NCBI RefSeq assembly: GCF_040954835.1
Contig: NC_090698.1
Coordinates: 48,432,284-48,496,283, forward strand
Reading direction: 5' to 3'
Length of the DNA: 64,000 nucleotides
From: Lepisosteus oculatus
Taxonomy: Eukaryota > Chordata > Actinopteri > Semionotiformes > Lepisosteidae
Below are positions 51,901 to 63,411 of the stretch, in pieces; position 1 is the first letter of the stretch, and every line of letters begins with the position of its first letter. The notes beneath the pieces were generated by a model. The model made no database searches, was not told the origin of the DNA, and worked only from the letters and a program-made list of their open reading frames with translations. The position numbers were made by a program, and so were the translations under genes.

Positions 51901-54900
51901 TGTCATAAACTATTAATTTAGAAACATAAACATATTATGTAAACTGTATATGGCTGGTATTGGTAGTTAAACGAAAAAATACACACCAGTATTCCACTTT
52001 CTTCCTAAACATTTTATGCATCAAAGTTTTACCTGTGGTTATTTTGGAAACATTTTTACATGCTCCTTCTGACTATATTAAGTTTATATACTTTAAAAAA
52101 GTAAAAAGTTATAACGTTTTAACCTTTTCTGCGGATATGCTTGTTATCGCATTAAACAAAAGCCAGCAGCCATATCACCCTGGAACTCACAACTGGCAAC
52201 CCATTGAAGCTAAGCAGATGTGAGCCTGGTCAGTACCTGGATGGGAGGCTGGGAAAAACTAAGGTTGCTGCTGGAAGAGGTGTTAGTGGGGCCAGCAGGG
52301 GGCACTCACCCTGCGGTCCATGTGGGTCCTAATGCCCCAGTATAGTGATGGGGGTACTGTACTGTAAACAGGCGCTGTCCTTCGGATGAGATGTAAAACC
52401 GAGGTCCTGACTCTCTGTGGTCATTAAAAATCCCTGGGCGTTTCTCGAAAAGAGTAGGGGTGTAACCCTGGCGTCCTGGCCAAATTTCCCATTGGCCCTT
52501 ACCAATCATGGCCTCCTAATAATCCTCATCTATGAATTTTCTTCATTACTCTGCTCTCCTCCCCACTGACAGCTGATGTGTGGTGAGCGTTCTGGCTCAC
52601 ATCATCCACACATCAGGTGGATGCTGCACATTGGTGGTGGTGGAGGGGAGTCCCCATTACCTTTGAGTGGAGTGTCCAGAAAAGTGCTATATAAGTGTAA
52701 GCAATTATTATTATTATAAAAGCATAGCTTTAGAATTTGATTAATAGGGAATATAATATGGAATCGTGCATCTAAAGAAATTAATAACAATATAATTACA
52801 TTCATGTACTGTAGCTCAAATTATCACAGTAGTACACTTTCTTTGTATAAAAAAACGAACCAGGAGTCAGAATTTTAAAGTACACACTGTCTGTGGGGGT
52901 GTCAACAGTGTCTAAGCTGAGTGATCCCTATGACAGAATAGTCTGCTTAAGAACATTTTTTTACTCCCTTATGCATTGTGTTATATTCTCCACACAATTA
53001 CACCTTGATGAAATTAAGATCAAGTTGGGGTGTTATTTCTAGAGATTGCCGCGTGACATTACTGGCAGTCCTTTCTTGAACATTACATTATGACTTTAAG
53101 GGCCTGATACAGGGCTGACTTTATTTCATTGGTAGTGGGGGGGGAGTGTGATATGGGGCCGTTATAATTTTATAGCAAACAGCATCTGTAGTCTCATAAG
53201 ACTGGGTCATTACTTTCAGCAATATTAAACTTTATTCAACAGTTTAGTTGAAGAAGCTTATTTTGCTTAGGAAACCCGGAAGACTTCGCTCAGAATTAGA
53301 GGAAATCTAAATGTTTTTTCAAATGTATATGTGACATATAACAATGTTATTTCACTTGAAGAGAGTGTAAGAATTTGATAAATGTGCACTTTAGTAATAC
53401 AGTCATTCTTGTTTTGGTATTACATGAGTGACTGTTAAATTATTCATTTTTGCATAATTAAATAAAACTTCAATGGCTAATTGAAAAAAACGTACTTGAG
53501 TTAAAGCATCTACTCCTACAAATGTCTACGAGTTCTACCTGTATATGGACATTCACATAACATTCTGAGTTCTTTTTTACATAGTTCAATATTTGTAAGA
53601 ATTGCTGAAAATCATAAGCAGTGTCTTCCTTAAATGCATGAAAACTACAGTGCTTCACAAGTCAATTATGTTTTCAAAATAGAAAACGTTTTATTACCTT
53701 TGTATAGCATATGAGTAAGGCATTCCAGATGTACATCATTTGGTTTAATGTCTGCCAAATAGATGAAAGGATAAATGAAGAGCTTAATTTAAGAGATTTG
53801 AGTCTGAAAGTGCACGAAAATTAAAATAGCCAAGGTCCCTAGATACAATAATTAATCAAACAGGAGTGCTCCAAACACTCAGAAATTGACAACCTAATCT
53901 CGTTGGATTTCAGTAGCTAAGCAAGTCTGGGTCTTGTCTGTACTAGAATGGGAGACATCCAAGGGAAACCATATTTCCTGCCTTGTTGTGTTGGTGGACC
54001 AATAGATGGCACTCTTCCCAGCTTGGCCATAATTTCCACCTGAATACCTCCAATGAGACATTATACTGAAGTGCTGACCGCTTACTCTCAAAATGTAATT
54101 TATAGCACTCTACTGTGGGTGTCTTGTGAGCGTTATCTATACCAGAGGAAGGAAGGCTTATATAATAGCATTTTAATTTTCTTTTTCCAACACTATTATG
54201 ATAATATCATAACATTTCAGAAACCTGTGTACCTTTCTGGTTTTGTTGCTATTTCACCATATACATAAGCTCTAATTGGAAAATACAAAGGCACCTGTTT
54301 GTCTTTTTGGTTCAAGTGTAATAGGGCATGCTCATTAAATGCTTAACATGGGACTGATAGAGAAAGCAACCGTGTACCTAGATATCAGGTGTGTTAATGT
54401 TGTTGGGGAGGGGTAGATTGGGTGAGAATCATAACGTACAACTAATGAATAATACCTCTGCTTTGGACTAATAGGACAAACTTGCTGTGTATTTATTTTG
54501 ATTTATTGAATTTTTTCTCATACACTTGACATGTAATCTGTATTAACCATACAGCCAGGCTCATGTTTTTGGGGTTTGTGGCTTTTTACCTGCTTGTTTC
54601 CCTGTCTGTCATGTTTGAGAGAAGGACCAAGCCCAATTCTCACCTCTCAGCACCTCTCGGTCCCGGGTCTCTTGACCTTTTTTCCTGAGCATTTGACATA
54701 CTAACGCCCCTCCACCAGCATTGCTTTACTGAGACAGTGAATTTAAAGGGAAGCGTATTTAAAAGTGACAGAAAGGATTGCTTTGAGGGTCTCAGGTAAA
54801 CACAAAAACCCTTGTTATTTCTTCTGTGTTGAAGTGTGGTATAAAAAGAGAAAGGCCAGTTTTTTCGGTAGTCAATTTGGTGACTGTCAGCTCTGCATTA

Positions 54901-57900
54901 TCAAAATAAAAGCCAAAGTGCTTCAGATCTGAACCAGACATCAGTGATCTTAGTTGCTTTCTGAATGTTTACTTTTTTAATCAAAGTAAATCTCTTATCT
55001 GGGCGATGGAAGATGAAGCTTTAAACAGCTTAATACTGTCACACTTGTCTGTTAGCTGAATGAGTTTGGCAAATCTTCATGTGAAACATTTTTGGTCAGA
55101 TTTTGAACAGGTGGTAAATGGTGCTTTCATAAAACCAAGGATTTTGGTCTCAATTTCCTTTTCTACACAGAAAAGTGAAATGAACTCTGTGAAGCCACAA
55201 GGAAGACATTGATCTTCCGGTTAATCTGAGGAAAAGTAACGGTAGTGTTCACTAAGGTACTGAAATCTGATGTTGAAAGTGCTCCCATTTTATATTAGCA
55301 TTATAGTAAGCTGTTTGTTGTGGCGTTTTTAGACTTCCATGTGATATAAGGGTGTAGTTTGTGTTCAAAAACTGGGCAGCCTATCTAATGTACATGGCCA
55401 GGTGAACAGTTAAATTTGTGTCCTCAGTAAATCACAATGGCTTACTGCCTCGTGCCTTCAAAAAAACTTTCATTTTCTTAGGAACCACAGCACCAACTGA
55501 ATTGTATTGAAATGGTTAATGTAAACAGATAACCAAAGATTTGTAAACTTTGCACCTACAAATTCAGTATAGCCCCCATACAATGTTCCAGGTAACCCCT
55601 ACCAATCTCATTCATTTGTGAGATGTTGGTGCCTGCCAGTCTGTACCATCAAAAATAGCATTGGTGTTTGGTCTCTGAGATAGTCGGGTGTCATGATATT
55701 TCTTTACTTATTGTACAGCTTTCTAATTATATAATCTTTCAGCTGGAGTGACTTCTGATTTTAAATCTATTCACCTTTTTATTCCACTCAATAAAACAGT
55801 GTTCACATGTAACCAGGGATGGATGCCTCATCTTCTTTTGTTTATTAGCAGCACTACAAATTGCTACTGTGTGTTAAGTGTTTAAGCAAAGTTGGTACCA
55901 CCGTTGGTTGGTATCAAGTAACATTGTATTTAACATTCGTGGAAGTGGAGCTCTTGCCTAAATCCAGATGACTGACTGACCATTTAATTCACACACAACT
56001 GCAGTACTGACCTAAGCTTCACAGCAGGTTTAATCACACTAAATCCTGCTTCAGTCTTATAACTCTCATCTTACAGTGATACTTGTTATGCCTTTAGTAG
56101 ATCATCTACCTGGCAAAGCATACTGTACATGTTTGGCCAATGGTCACCTTCTTCATTCTAGTTTCTCATTAGTTCACTCACATTGTTAGAAGTACCACGT
56201 TGGTGGTGACTTGCTTAGAAGTCTAAAAGTGCTTGTAGTTTTATATTTTCTCTATAAAAAATTGTATTAAAAATTGTGATATGTTGAAATATACAGCAAT
56301 TAAATTAGAATGGTAACTTTTTGGTTAATTTTAATTCCTGCTTTGTGTTTTACAGCACTGAAATGTGTTCTGTGCTCGTACCATGTTATACAACTTTGCA
56401 TTCATGCATTTTGTTTCACTGTAGTTATTTTCAGAAAGTCAAGAGAAAACTTAAAACTATAGGCATTTATTACACGTGTAGAATTAAGCTTAACTATACA
56501 GATACTGCAGGTATACCAAGCTGCTTGATTAATAACTAATTAGATCATTACCCATAAACAGTATTGGAGGCTTAAGTATTATCATATGGGGGATATGAGA
56601 GTAGTCCAGCAAGATAACATTAATTTTCTGTGACAAAGTCTATGCACTTCTAGCTGGTTACTTAATTAATCACAGGGAACACTGATTGCTGTAAATTATT
56701 TTGCTAAACAGTGTTCTGGATAGGTGCAGTGATGGAAATAAGCTTTGTGTGATGCAAAATTAGGTCTGTGTTCTTTTATTGTGGACAGCAGAAAAGCAAG
56801 TACCTTATAAAGTATTAAAAGCTTTCATGAGGCTGCGTCATTTAAATAATGAGTATAATTATCTTCAGAGCTGTGAAACATCTGTAGAAAAAAAGCAGCC
56901 TTTTATACAAACTTAATTTATATTAAATTGATGCTGTTTGATAAGGATAGCTGTCCTTGAAAGCAAGGCTTCCTTTTTGATAGTTTCAAAAATCTTTTCA
57001 GTTTAGAAATTTGTCAATATCTTATTAAATCTGTTATCTCAAAATAACAGGGAAACAAGCACCCTCAGTGTATCCTAATGTACATCTAGCTGAATTTGGT
57101 ATTCATGCTTCAGAATATTTTAGAATTGCAGATCATATGAGAGATATCTTTTGGTAAGCTTTATCAACTTAAATAGAGGATATTAAATGTTAGTGTTATA
57201 TTAAGCCATATTGTAGGAGTGTGTTGTAGAGGGTCTTGAGTTAAGGAAGAAGAACTGTTTTTTTTAGTTTTCTTTTTATGACTGTAAAAGAAGCCTTTTA
57301 CATTAGAGACATACTTCTGTATGCCTTCCTAGTCCTTTTTTGTTTGTACAGTAATCATGGCTGCTTCTATATGTAAAAGAAATAAGTACAGCATATTTGG
57401 GTTGTTAAGGCATTATAGTCCTGCATTGTGATAGGATCAATATCATTTCACTGGGTTAACTCCTCTGACAGTTAGATGCCAGCATTTAGAAAGTTATAAG
57501 TTCAGTGAGGGATTACCTTGCAGTAGAAACATTAATCTTCAACATGAAACAGTTTGTTTAACCCTGGAAAATTAAAATAGATTTTTTGATGTATTAACTG
57601 CAAGTATCTTAATGTTCGGTGAATATGTGTGTACTGTAATCAGAACTTCAGAGGATCTAGTCAATGTTAATGTATTCTTGCCTGCAGTAAAAATCATTCT
57701 AAATGTCAGCTTCATTTTTGGGACTTCATGAATAATAGACTTTTTAACCTCTAGGCTAGCATCCTTGGATGTTATATCAGAGAGAGAATCTATTAACTTA
57801 TTTATTATTAACAGAAATGTTATATTTTGTAACGCTAGAAATGAATAAGGATGCTATTTGCTTTGTGAGAAGATGTATGCGATATAATTAAATAAAAGCC

Positions 57901-59402
57901 AGCTGTAAGCTTCTGATTTTGCTGGAATTTTAGGTGGTCATGAATGTGTTTACCCCAGCTAAAATGGAGCACGAGATCTGTATGTGTGCTTAGTAAAGTG
58001 TTTGCTGGCAGTCAAATAAATTGATTCTGTGATTGCATTGGACAACATTTTTACTTGTTTTTCCCCATTTTTAGTCTGTAAGTCTGTTTAACACTAGATA
58101 AGTTACAGTCATCCCAGAATTTCTAGTATTTATGTTTTTATTCGGGGACCTGTAAAAAAAAAAAACTATGATGAAATTCTGAACACTCACTTGGAAAAAT
58201 AGTTTTTTTTGCATTGTCACACCCAGCAAAAATGCAATTTGGAATGCAATTTAATGTTCTGTTCCAGTCAGATTAGTTCTTGTAGTTTATGGCTATGGCA
58301 CATGAAAGGGGTGTATTTTGGAATTTATACTTCATTCCCAGTGGGAAATAGAAGTATGTTATTTTCTTATCTCTTTCTTTTTATTTAGCATGACATGAAA
58401 ATGGCATACTAATCAGAATGTAGACTTCCTTTCATTGTTTTACTGTGTCATAAACCCATTAGGTTGTTGGAGATATAATTGAGTTGAAAACAATTTGCCC
58501 GAGAAGCTTTTTTCTTGAAGGCCTGTGCATATGATCTTTTTGTATTTTTTGTTATAATGCATCATGTACTGAAGATTCATTTTCATATACAGAAACCTAC
58601 CAAGAATGTTAATGAAACAATAATATGGAGTTCCAGAATTGTTGCCTCTGTTAATCTTGATAAAATCCTCTCTAATATTATGCTTTTAAATCTTTATAGC
58701 TGGCGTCTGGCATCTACAGTTTTGCTTGCTCTCTGTGGAATCATCACACTGATACCTTCCTACAGCAGATTTGTGCAAGAGATGAAACTGCTGCCATCAG
58801 TTCCTTGGAAAGAACTTTGCTATCATTAAAAGGTACTGACTGCTTTTGATCCAGTTGCCACCAGGGCGGTGAAGGAAAATGAATGTCAGAAGTAACCCAC
58901 TGTTCAGGTCTGTGTTGTTTGCTGGAGTACATGTAATTCTGAAACAGCCAACTGCAAAAATCTTCGAACAGAGACGATGTGGTGATATTTGTTTTTTTGT
59001 TTAAAATATAATATGAGGGGGGTAAGGTATGTAAGTTAATAATATAATATTTCCTAAGGTCATGTGTGTCATTTCTTGACATAGAGGGAGGTCATTGAAT
59101 TAATGATAAGAAAACATGAAACCATTTATCTGCAAAGACAAATTATTCCTGACGAGAGAATATCCCGTTCGACTGGTGTTTTTTCCATGCTGTATTCCTG
59201 CGTGCTTTGGGTTTCTGAAACCCTACTGGGATTCAGTGCATTCTTAGGACCGGGGTGGGTATATTCATAAGGAACAGATTGGTAGTGCTTGGATAGTGAA
59301 TATATGTCATAAAAGCACACTGAACACTTTTCTTCTTTTGTAGTTCTAAGGAAACTTACAGTACATGGATTTGTTGAGCCCCATCAGAATATGGAGGTCA
59401 TG
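27775..59402 (+). CDS. IPO11: IPO11, importin-11 nuclear import receptor (5' part, 6 coding exons)
   Basis: Importin-11 is a karyopherin-beta of HEAT repeats that binds RanGTP and carries cargo such as UBE2E-type ubiquitin-conjugating enzymes and ribosomal protein L12 through nuclear pores. Coding exons in the window: 27775-27912, 30301-30401, 36166-36238, 38815-39018, 58700-58832 and 59344-59402, in consistent phase, giving residues 1-236 of a protein close to 975 residues in mammals. The importin-N region is visible: EEQLKQWETQPGFYSVLL, then NVRWLAVLYFKNGIDRYWRR, then IATQIAVLIAKVARLDCPRQ and WPELIP. Further residues are SLERTLLSLKVLRKLTV and GFVEPHQNMEVM. The next exon, expected to start GFLHGIF, is not found before 64000, so the window ends inside intron 7. 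The start ATG follows the acceptor by seven bases and MDIHSAS aligns with mammalian MDLNSAS. Confidence 0.95.
27913..30300 (+). other. IPO11: IPO11 intron 2
   Basis: AT-rich. No repeat with a recognised family; a G-rich short stretch at about 28400-28430 and a T run at 28450-28466. Ends TTCTTGACAG. Confidence 0.6.
30301..30401 (+). CDS. IPO11: IPO11 coding exon
   Basis: Encodes NIFNNHMLDVNVRWLAVLYF and KNGIDRYWRRVAP plus CA of His. Donor CA|GTGAGT. Part of the importin-N domain that contacts Ran. Confidence 0.95.
31447..32060 (-). mobile_element. hAT-superfamily transposon remnant
   Basis: The left edge CAGGGGTCAGCAACCTTTCA is the classic hAT terminal sequence. On the minus strand the interior encodes broken pieces such as EEPWTDFVSAFKDSNIIL and SVKMVLSHMK, reminiscent of the C-terminal half of a hAT transposase; stops and frame shifts separate them. 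The inverted partner end was not found, so the right limit is approximate. Confidence 0.55.
33715..33860 (-). mobile_element. tRNA-derived SINE fragment
   Basis: Minus strand reads GCTGAGACTTTGGGTTCGAT (B-box region), then GGCATTGTGGAGTTTGTATG and ATTTCCTCAGAGAGCCTGAT, matching the family at 21481-21818. Confidence 0.7.
36166..36238 (+). CDS. IPO11: IPO11 coding exon
   Basis: Completes His, then ALSEEEKSSLRAGLITNFNE and PVNQ; donor CAG|GTTAGT. Confidence 0.95.
36239..38814 (+). other. IPO11: IPO11 intron 4
   Basis: Holds a decayed SINE at about 37015-37300. The rest, 36240-37010 and 37300-38810, is AT-rich with no recognised feature. Ends AACCCTTTTAG. Confidence 0.6.
37015..37300 (+). mobile_element. 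Decayed tRNA-derived SINE
   Basis: TTGGGTTCAGTTCTGGA, then GTGTGGGGTTTATCAATTCT, TACCTGCTTCCTCCTGCC and TAGACTGGAGTCCCATCTCA follow the layout of the SINE at 21481-21818, with many substitutions, so it is an older copy. Confidence 0.6.
38815..39018 (+). CDS. IPO11: IPO11 coding exon
   Basis: Sixty-eight whole codons from IATQIAVLIAKVARLDCPRQ through LLESVKVQDGLQQHRALLTF to SKRLAADKRLFQD; donor GAT|GTAAGT. Ends in phase 0. Confidence 0.95.
39058..39190. repeat. Dispersed repeat with tRNA-like B box
   Basis: TGAAGTACCTTGCTCAAGGA then CTTGGGATTTGAACCCACAA. Related to 27355-27430. Confidence 0.5.
39480..39650. repeat. Dispersed repeat, inverted relative to 39058-39190
   Basis: AATACTTCACTCAGATTGCT and AAGTCACTTTGGATAAAAAG, reverse-complement counterparts of the family at 27355-27430. 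Confidence 0.45.
40822..40941 (+). CDS. Exon-like ORF in IPO11 intron 5, unidentified
   Basis: A strong acceptor (TTGCTTTTCATTTCAG, ending 40821) precedes 39 codons, FYIRALDIKGISKDFLEKRH and HGKGRLGNSCFDKETITNA, closed by TAG at 40939-40941. Read in phase 0 it would continue directly from the previous IPO11 exon, which ends in phase 0 after LFQD, giving a truncated 211-residue importin-11. Base composition (GGGAAGGGTCGGCTAGG) is unlike the AT-rich surroundings. The first AATAAA I noted downstream is at 41646-41651. I do not recognise the peptide; it could equally be a processed gene or transposon fragment that chance placed behind an AG. Confidence 0.3.
   Translation, partial: FYIRALDIKGISKDFLEKRHHGKGRLGNSCFDKETITNA
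44265..44520 (+). mobile_element. Old 5S-SINE body fragment
   Basis: AGTAGGTGGCACTCTGTC, GTGGCCATTAAAAAGC, GAAAAGGGTAGGGATGC and CAGTGTCCTGGTTAAAT parallel the body of the SINE at 52165-52715 (GGGGGCACTC, GTGGTCATTAAAAATCC, GAAAAGAGTAGGGGTG, GGCGTCCTGGCCAAAT). Heavily diverged; the 5S head is not apparent. Confidence 0.55.
44815..44875 (+). repeat. Repeat tail fragment
   Basis: GAGCTGAATGGCCTCTGCTT and TTTTCTTATGTTCTTT, like the right end of the repeat at 19245-19743. Confidence 0.45.
49150..49455 (-). mobile_element. tRNA-derived SINE
   Basis: Minus strand begins GGTGGCACAGTGGTTAGCAA, then GTTCAAATCCAGACCTGGG, GTATGTTCTCCCTGTTTG, and ends GAATTGGATTAAGAGGTTAG and ATAGATGGATG. Near full length of the family at 21481-21818. 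Confidence 0.85.
50925..51020. repeat. Dispersed repeat fragment
   Basis: ACCCTTGAGTAATGTACTTG and ACTGCTCCAGTAAAATAACC; same family as 39480-39650, diverged. Confidence 0.4.
52165..52715 (+). mobile_element. 5S rRNA-derived SINE (SINE3-like), near full length
   Basis: The head CCATTGAAGCTAAGCAGATG followed by GTCAGTACCTGGATGGGAGG corresponds to the 5S rRNA internal promoter (A box AGCTAAGCAG, C box AGTACCTGGATGGGAG). A long body follows with CGCTGTCCTTCGGATGAGAT and GTCCTGGCCAAATTTCCCAT, ending CAGAAAAGTGCTATATAAGT and an ATT-repeat tail. The tail resembles that of the L2-type LINE at 19748-20635, suggesting that such a LINE mobilised it. It is not a functional 5S gene: only part of the 5S sequence is present. 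Confidence 0.88.
53885..54085 (+). mobile_element. 5S-derived SINE, head fragment
   Basis: ACCTAATCTCGTTGGATTTC, GTAGCTAAGCAAGTCTGGGT and GTACTAGAATGGGAGACATC match 5S rRNA in order (CTCGTC...GAAGCTAAGCAGGGTCGGGC...TACTTGGATGGGAGACC). AATAGATGGCACTC then matches the body start of the SINE at 52165. It lacks the rest of the body and tail. Confidence 0.8.
58700..58832 (+). CDS. IPO11: IPO11 coding exon
   Basis: LASGIYSFACSLWNHHTDTF then LQQICARDETAAISSLERTL and LSLK, plus one base of Val. Acceptor ATCTTTATAG, donor AG|GTACTG. Confidence 0.95.
58833..59343 (+). other. IPO11: IPO11 intron 6
   Basis: Short AT-rich intron with no recognised feature. Minus-strand open frames in it show no domain. 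Confidence 0.7.
59344..59402 (+). CDS. IPO11: IPO11 coding exon
   Basis: Completes Val, then LRKLTVHGFVEPHQNMEVM; donor ATG|GTAAGT. Last exon in the window. Confidence 0.95.
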
Positions 59403-59699
59403 GTAAGTGAAGAAAGTAAAAAAAATAATCGTATTAAGTAAAACAAATTAGGTGGTTACATGCATTTTAATTACATTTACATATGCACTTTACCATGTAC
59501 ATTTAATTATACTTTCTTAGTGTGTGAGGACAAACTTTGGACAAAGGCAGCAGTACTTTAAGTGAAAATGTTGAAGCAATGGGAATGTGCCTTTTTGTTT
59601 TTCTTCGATTCTTTTCAACTTGTCTGTAGTCCTTTGTAAGAATTTTATATATACATATTTTGTCAATTAAATTGTTACAAATGGGGGGGTTACAACAAT

Positions 59700-60430
59700 G
59701 AAAATCAGGAATTGACCAAGTGGCTTAGTCAATAAGTGAAATAATTGTTCATATCCCCCAACTGGTAAGTGCTTTTTCCAGAATATACCCGAGCGGCTGG
59801 TATAATTAGAGGCACGTGAATTCTTTGATCTCTGGCACAACTTTGTTGAGAGGAGTAATAATCCAGGTACACTTGGTTAAACAAAATATTTAGTACAATG
59901 ATAAGACACCGACTACACTACACACATCAAATCATACAACAAACAAGTTACTCTATGTGCAGTATTTACAAACAAGGCATTTTAGAGGCCTTACATTCTG
60001 GTCACCCATAAAACCCAGATTGCTACTAACCATTGAACTCTTATGTGGGCTCTGTAGCCACTAAGAGATGAGCTGCATTCTAACTAAATGCAATACAGCC
60101 TGCAGATAAATCTCTCTCTCTGCACCCCGGATGCCACAAAATAAGTGGGAGCCTATCTTCCTATCCATAAAAATGCACCCTAATCAGGAAAGATTTTTCT
60201 AACTGAGGTATCTTTTACCCAGCAAACCCAAGTTCCCTAAAAACACAGCATGCTCTCTCTAGCAAGGTTCAGATGCTTAGCTCCAGTCATATTTTGTTTG
60301 GGTGATCGTGAAGTAGGGGCTCTCGGCTGGTGCCAGCTTCACCAGTCCAACTCATGTGGACTCCTCTCTCTTTCTCTTTCCTCCTGTCTCCTCTTCTGTT
60401 CTTAATATGATCTTATATGTTGTATTTCTG
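59700..60430. repeat. Compositionally distinct block, unidentified
   Basis: C-rich and A-rich on the plus strand, with CTCTCTCTCTGCACCCCGGA and a pyrimidine tract CTCCTCTCTCTTTCTCTTTC near the right end, unlike its T-rich flanks. It may be an LTR-retroelement remnant, but I see no reverse transcriptase or terminal repeats. Confidence 0.3.
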
Positions 60431-63411
60431 TACTGCTCATTGACAATCATTAACCCGCAGCTTACCTAGATATACTAAGGTCAGCTTTAATTTGTTTTTG
60501 CCTTTTTTAAGTCCAAAAGGTGGAAAACCTAATGACATTTTGAAGGTTTGGTATGAGCAGCTGTTTTGTTACCTCATTGAACTAAATGTTTATAGAATTT
60601 AGAACTTGTATGCAGCTGGACATCTTGGAATAATGGTCATCGTATACAAAATTATTTAGAATTAAATGAATTAAATCACAAATTGGATTCACCACTCACA
60701 TACAGCTGGTCATAGACACACGCCTTGAAATCTAAACAGTTCTAGACTTAAAGCAAATGTCCACATTCTCAAGGCTTAAGTGTGAACTTTGTCTTGCAAC
60801 ATATCTTTAAGATGGCTGTTTTAAATGTTTTTTTTTTAAATACTACCTAATGCTGTCCATTCAATGGGGAAAACATTTCTAACCTTATTTTAAACTTCTT
60901 TAATTCTGTGTATGTAACTGGAGAACATTTTTATTTAGTAAGAGCAATAGTATTAAATGTCTCTATTTTGCTTTGACATTTTGCAATAAATGAACCTCAT
61001 TATGAAAAAAGGAAATGTTCTGGCAGATGTGCTGATTTTCTGTTGACACCATGTTGTCATTAGCAGTACACAGAACGTAAATTGAAGTAGTTGACTTTTC
61101 ATTTTCAGATGAGTGCTAATAATACGCTTTAATGTCTTCATGAGGTCTTTTTATTTAGCCTTTTTTTCTTTAAATACTCTTGTGCTGTTTTTGCTGCATG
61201 AATGCATTTAGATGATAAGTCCTTCACATTTATATGGATACGATTCCCTTTTCCCAGAAGGGCAGCCAACTGGGAATTCATGAAGCTCTACACTTATCCT
61301 TAATTCTAAGCTTTTCTGATTATACCAGTTCCATATTTACGGACAGCCCAAAGTTTCATGAATTTTAATGTATTTTCTGAATTGCGTTGTGCTACAGAAA
61401 TTTCCATCAAAGAAAAGGTTAAGTATTAAATAAAGCAGTTCTGAGTGTAACATCTCGCATTTAATTATACATGAAAATCCTGTTGCACTTGGCACAAACA
61501 CGAACATATTCATATTTCCTTTCTAATATGTGGTCTGAAGTTTGATTTAACATTTTGGAAAGCTTAAAATGGTAAGACTGCAGCATAAAACTCAGTGTTA
61601 AATTATTTTTGTCATTACCAGCAAATGTAGTTGTGGTGGAATACCCTGATATTTGTTTGAATCTTGGACGGTATTAAAGTTTTGCCATCTTAAACCATGA
61701 TTTACTTTCATTCTTGCATATAGATGATTATTTTATTTGTCTTATTTTGATCTGGAGGCTATGTGAAAATATTTTATCATAGTAAAAATATAACCATATA
61801 ATGTTGCTTTCATAAAGAATGATACACAGTGTGTCACAGTCATGCCGGAGGATTCGGTTAACAAAGATAGTCAGAATGAATAGATCCCCTGAAGACAGAC
61901 GCAGTAACTGCAATAAGAAACATGCTGGCCTGTTGCCGTATGAATATGGTTGGTTATGACATGCTCAGGAGTCAGAGGTGAAGGCAAGTGTTAGATTGCC
62001 TTTCTTTCACACATCATGTGATTGTGATTTGTGTCTCAAAATTTCACATATTTCATGCAATCAGCCACAGCACATCATTTCAATCACCTGCGATACTTCT
62101 GGATTTCACAGCACATGTCCAGCTTCACAGTTCCTGTGTCAAAGGTCATGGCTGTGACATTATTACAGTCTAGCCTAGTCGTGAAGAGTTCCCAGTATAT
62201 TTACATCTTAAGCCTTATGGCTGTCATAGACATTGATCTGATAACTTGTGTGTTTATTATTTGTTTGTTTTAGTATGACAGCCAACATACAGTACTTATA
62301 TTGGAGGAAGATGCATGATGGGCCCAATGCTTATTTCTGTTTACATCCTTAGAAACATTCAGTGAATTTCTCCTTTAGTAAAATTTTGATATAAACGGAT
62401 GGTGAGTCAATATAAAGCTCAATTCTCATTCCTCAGGTACAGGACTTTACATAATGTTTTTCCACCCAGTGATTTGAGTCATTTAAATTACTTTTATGGA
62501 TTTATTTAATGCTTTAGTATTGAGTATATTAATCTTGGTCCCTTCACAATATGACTGCTTTTTGCTGTACATTGATTTTATCAGTTATGTTAAAAATGTC
62601 TGTATCTAATTCACTAAATTGTAGTGATTTAATTTAGTTGTAGAACCTCAATATACATTACTGTTTACAAGGACTATATACTTTATTGTAGGACAGATTT
62701 ATCTGTTTAACCTTATGTTTAGAGCTGCGAGTCTAAGGAAGGCATACATTCATTATGGCATAAATATGCATCAGCATCAACCAACATTAGTTTAAAAAAG
62801 CATTTATATTCAGTTTCTCAAAAACACTGTATTATGAAGTTTGCTATTTGTCCAGTTTACAAAGAAAGTCATACAGTAGATGAAATGCAGGATGATATTG
62901 GTAGCAGCTAAGTGCCTCAGGCTACTACACACGCACAAAGTATTTAGACCTTGTGTTAAGCTGGTTGAGGCTATTTATATATGTTTAATACTTGTCTGAA
63001 ACTGAAAGGTGTACAAAAGGAAATGTAAAATCTAAAACTTTAGCACACTGAGGGCTTTTTTCTGTAGTGGACCACAAAATGTAATCTTTATGTAGTACTG
63101 AGCCTTGCCTGACAGAGTTTGTCATTTCCCTCAAAATCTTCATTATAAATAATCTTCCTAACAGTAATGTAAACTGACTCATTTGTAACTAAAGGTGACT
63201 ATGCAAGTTACACATTTTTAAGTCTGGTCATTTACCTAGAGGATATAAACAAAAACTTACAAGTGAAGAGACCTTTTGACTTATCATTGTATTGGTTACT
63301 TGAGGCTTTACAAAAGGCCCTGGTATAATATATCAGGTTTGTGTTAATGTGTGAATCATCCAAGACAACTCAGCTTTGAGAATGCACTAGGACATCTCAC
63401 AAACCACCCTA

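Larger units (their letters stand above)
39019..58699 (+). other. IPO11: IPO11 intron 5 (19.7 kb)
   Basis: Very long AT-rich intron with several repeats and the orphan exon-like ORF at 40822-40941. Stretches 41000-44260, 44880-49130, 51030-52160 and 54090-58690 contain no gene or repeat family I can support; they could hold conserved regulatory elements, which cannot be judged from one sequence. The nested gene LRRC70, known within human IPO11, is not seen here. Confidence 0.6.

Noticed and set aside
52165..52260. Possible 5S rRNA gene
   Set aside because: Only part of the 5S sequence is present and it continues directly into a SINE body and tail.
39019..58699. Expected nested LRRC70 gene
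   Set aside because: Known inside human IPO11, but no leucine-rich-repeat coding sequence is visible here; it may lie in a later intron beyond the window or be absent.
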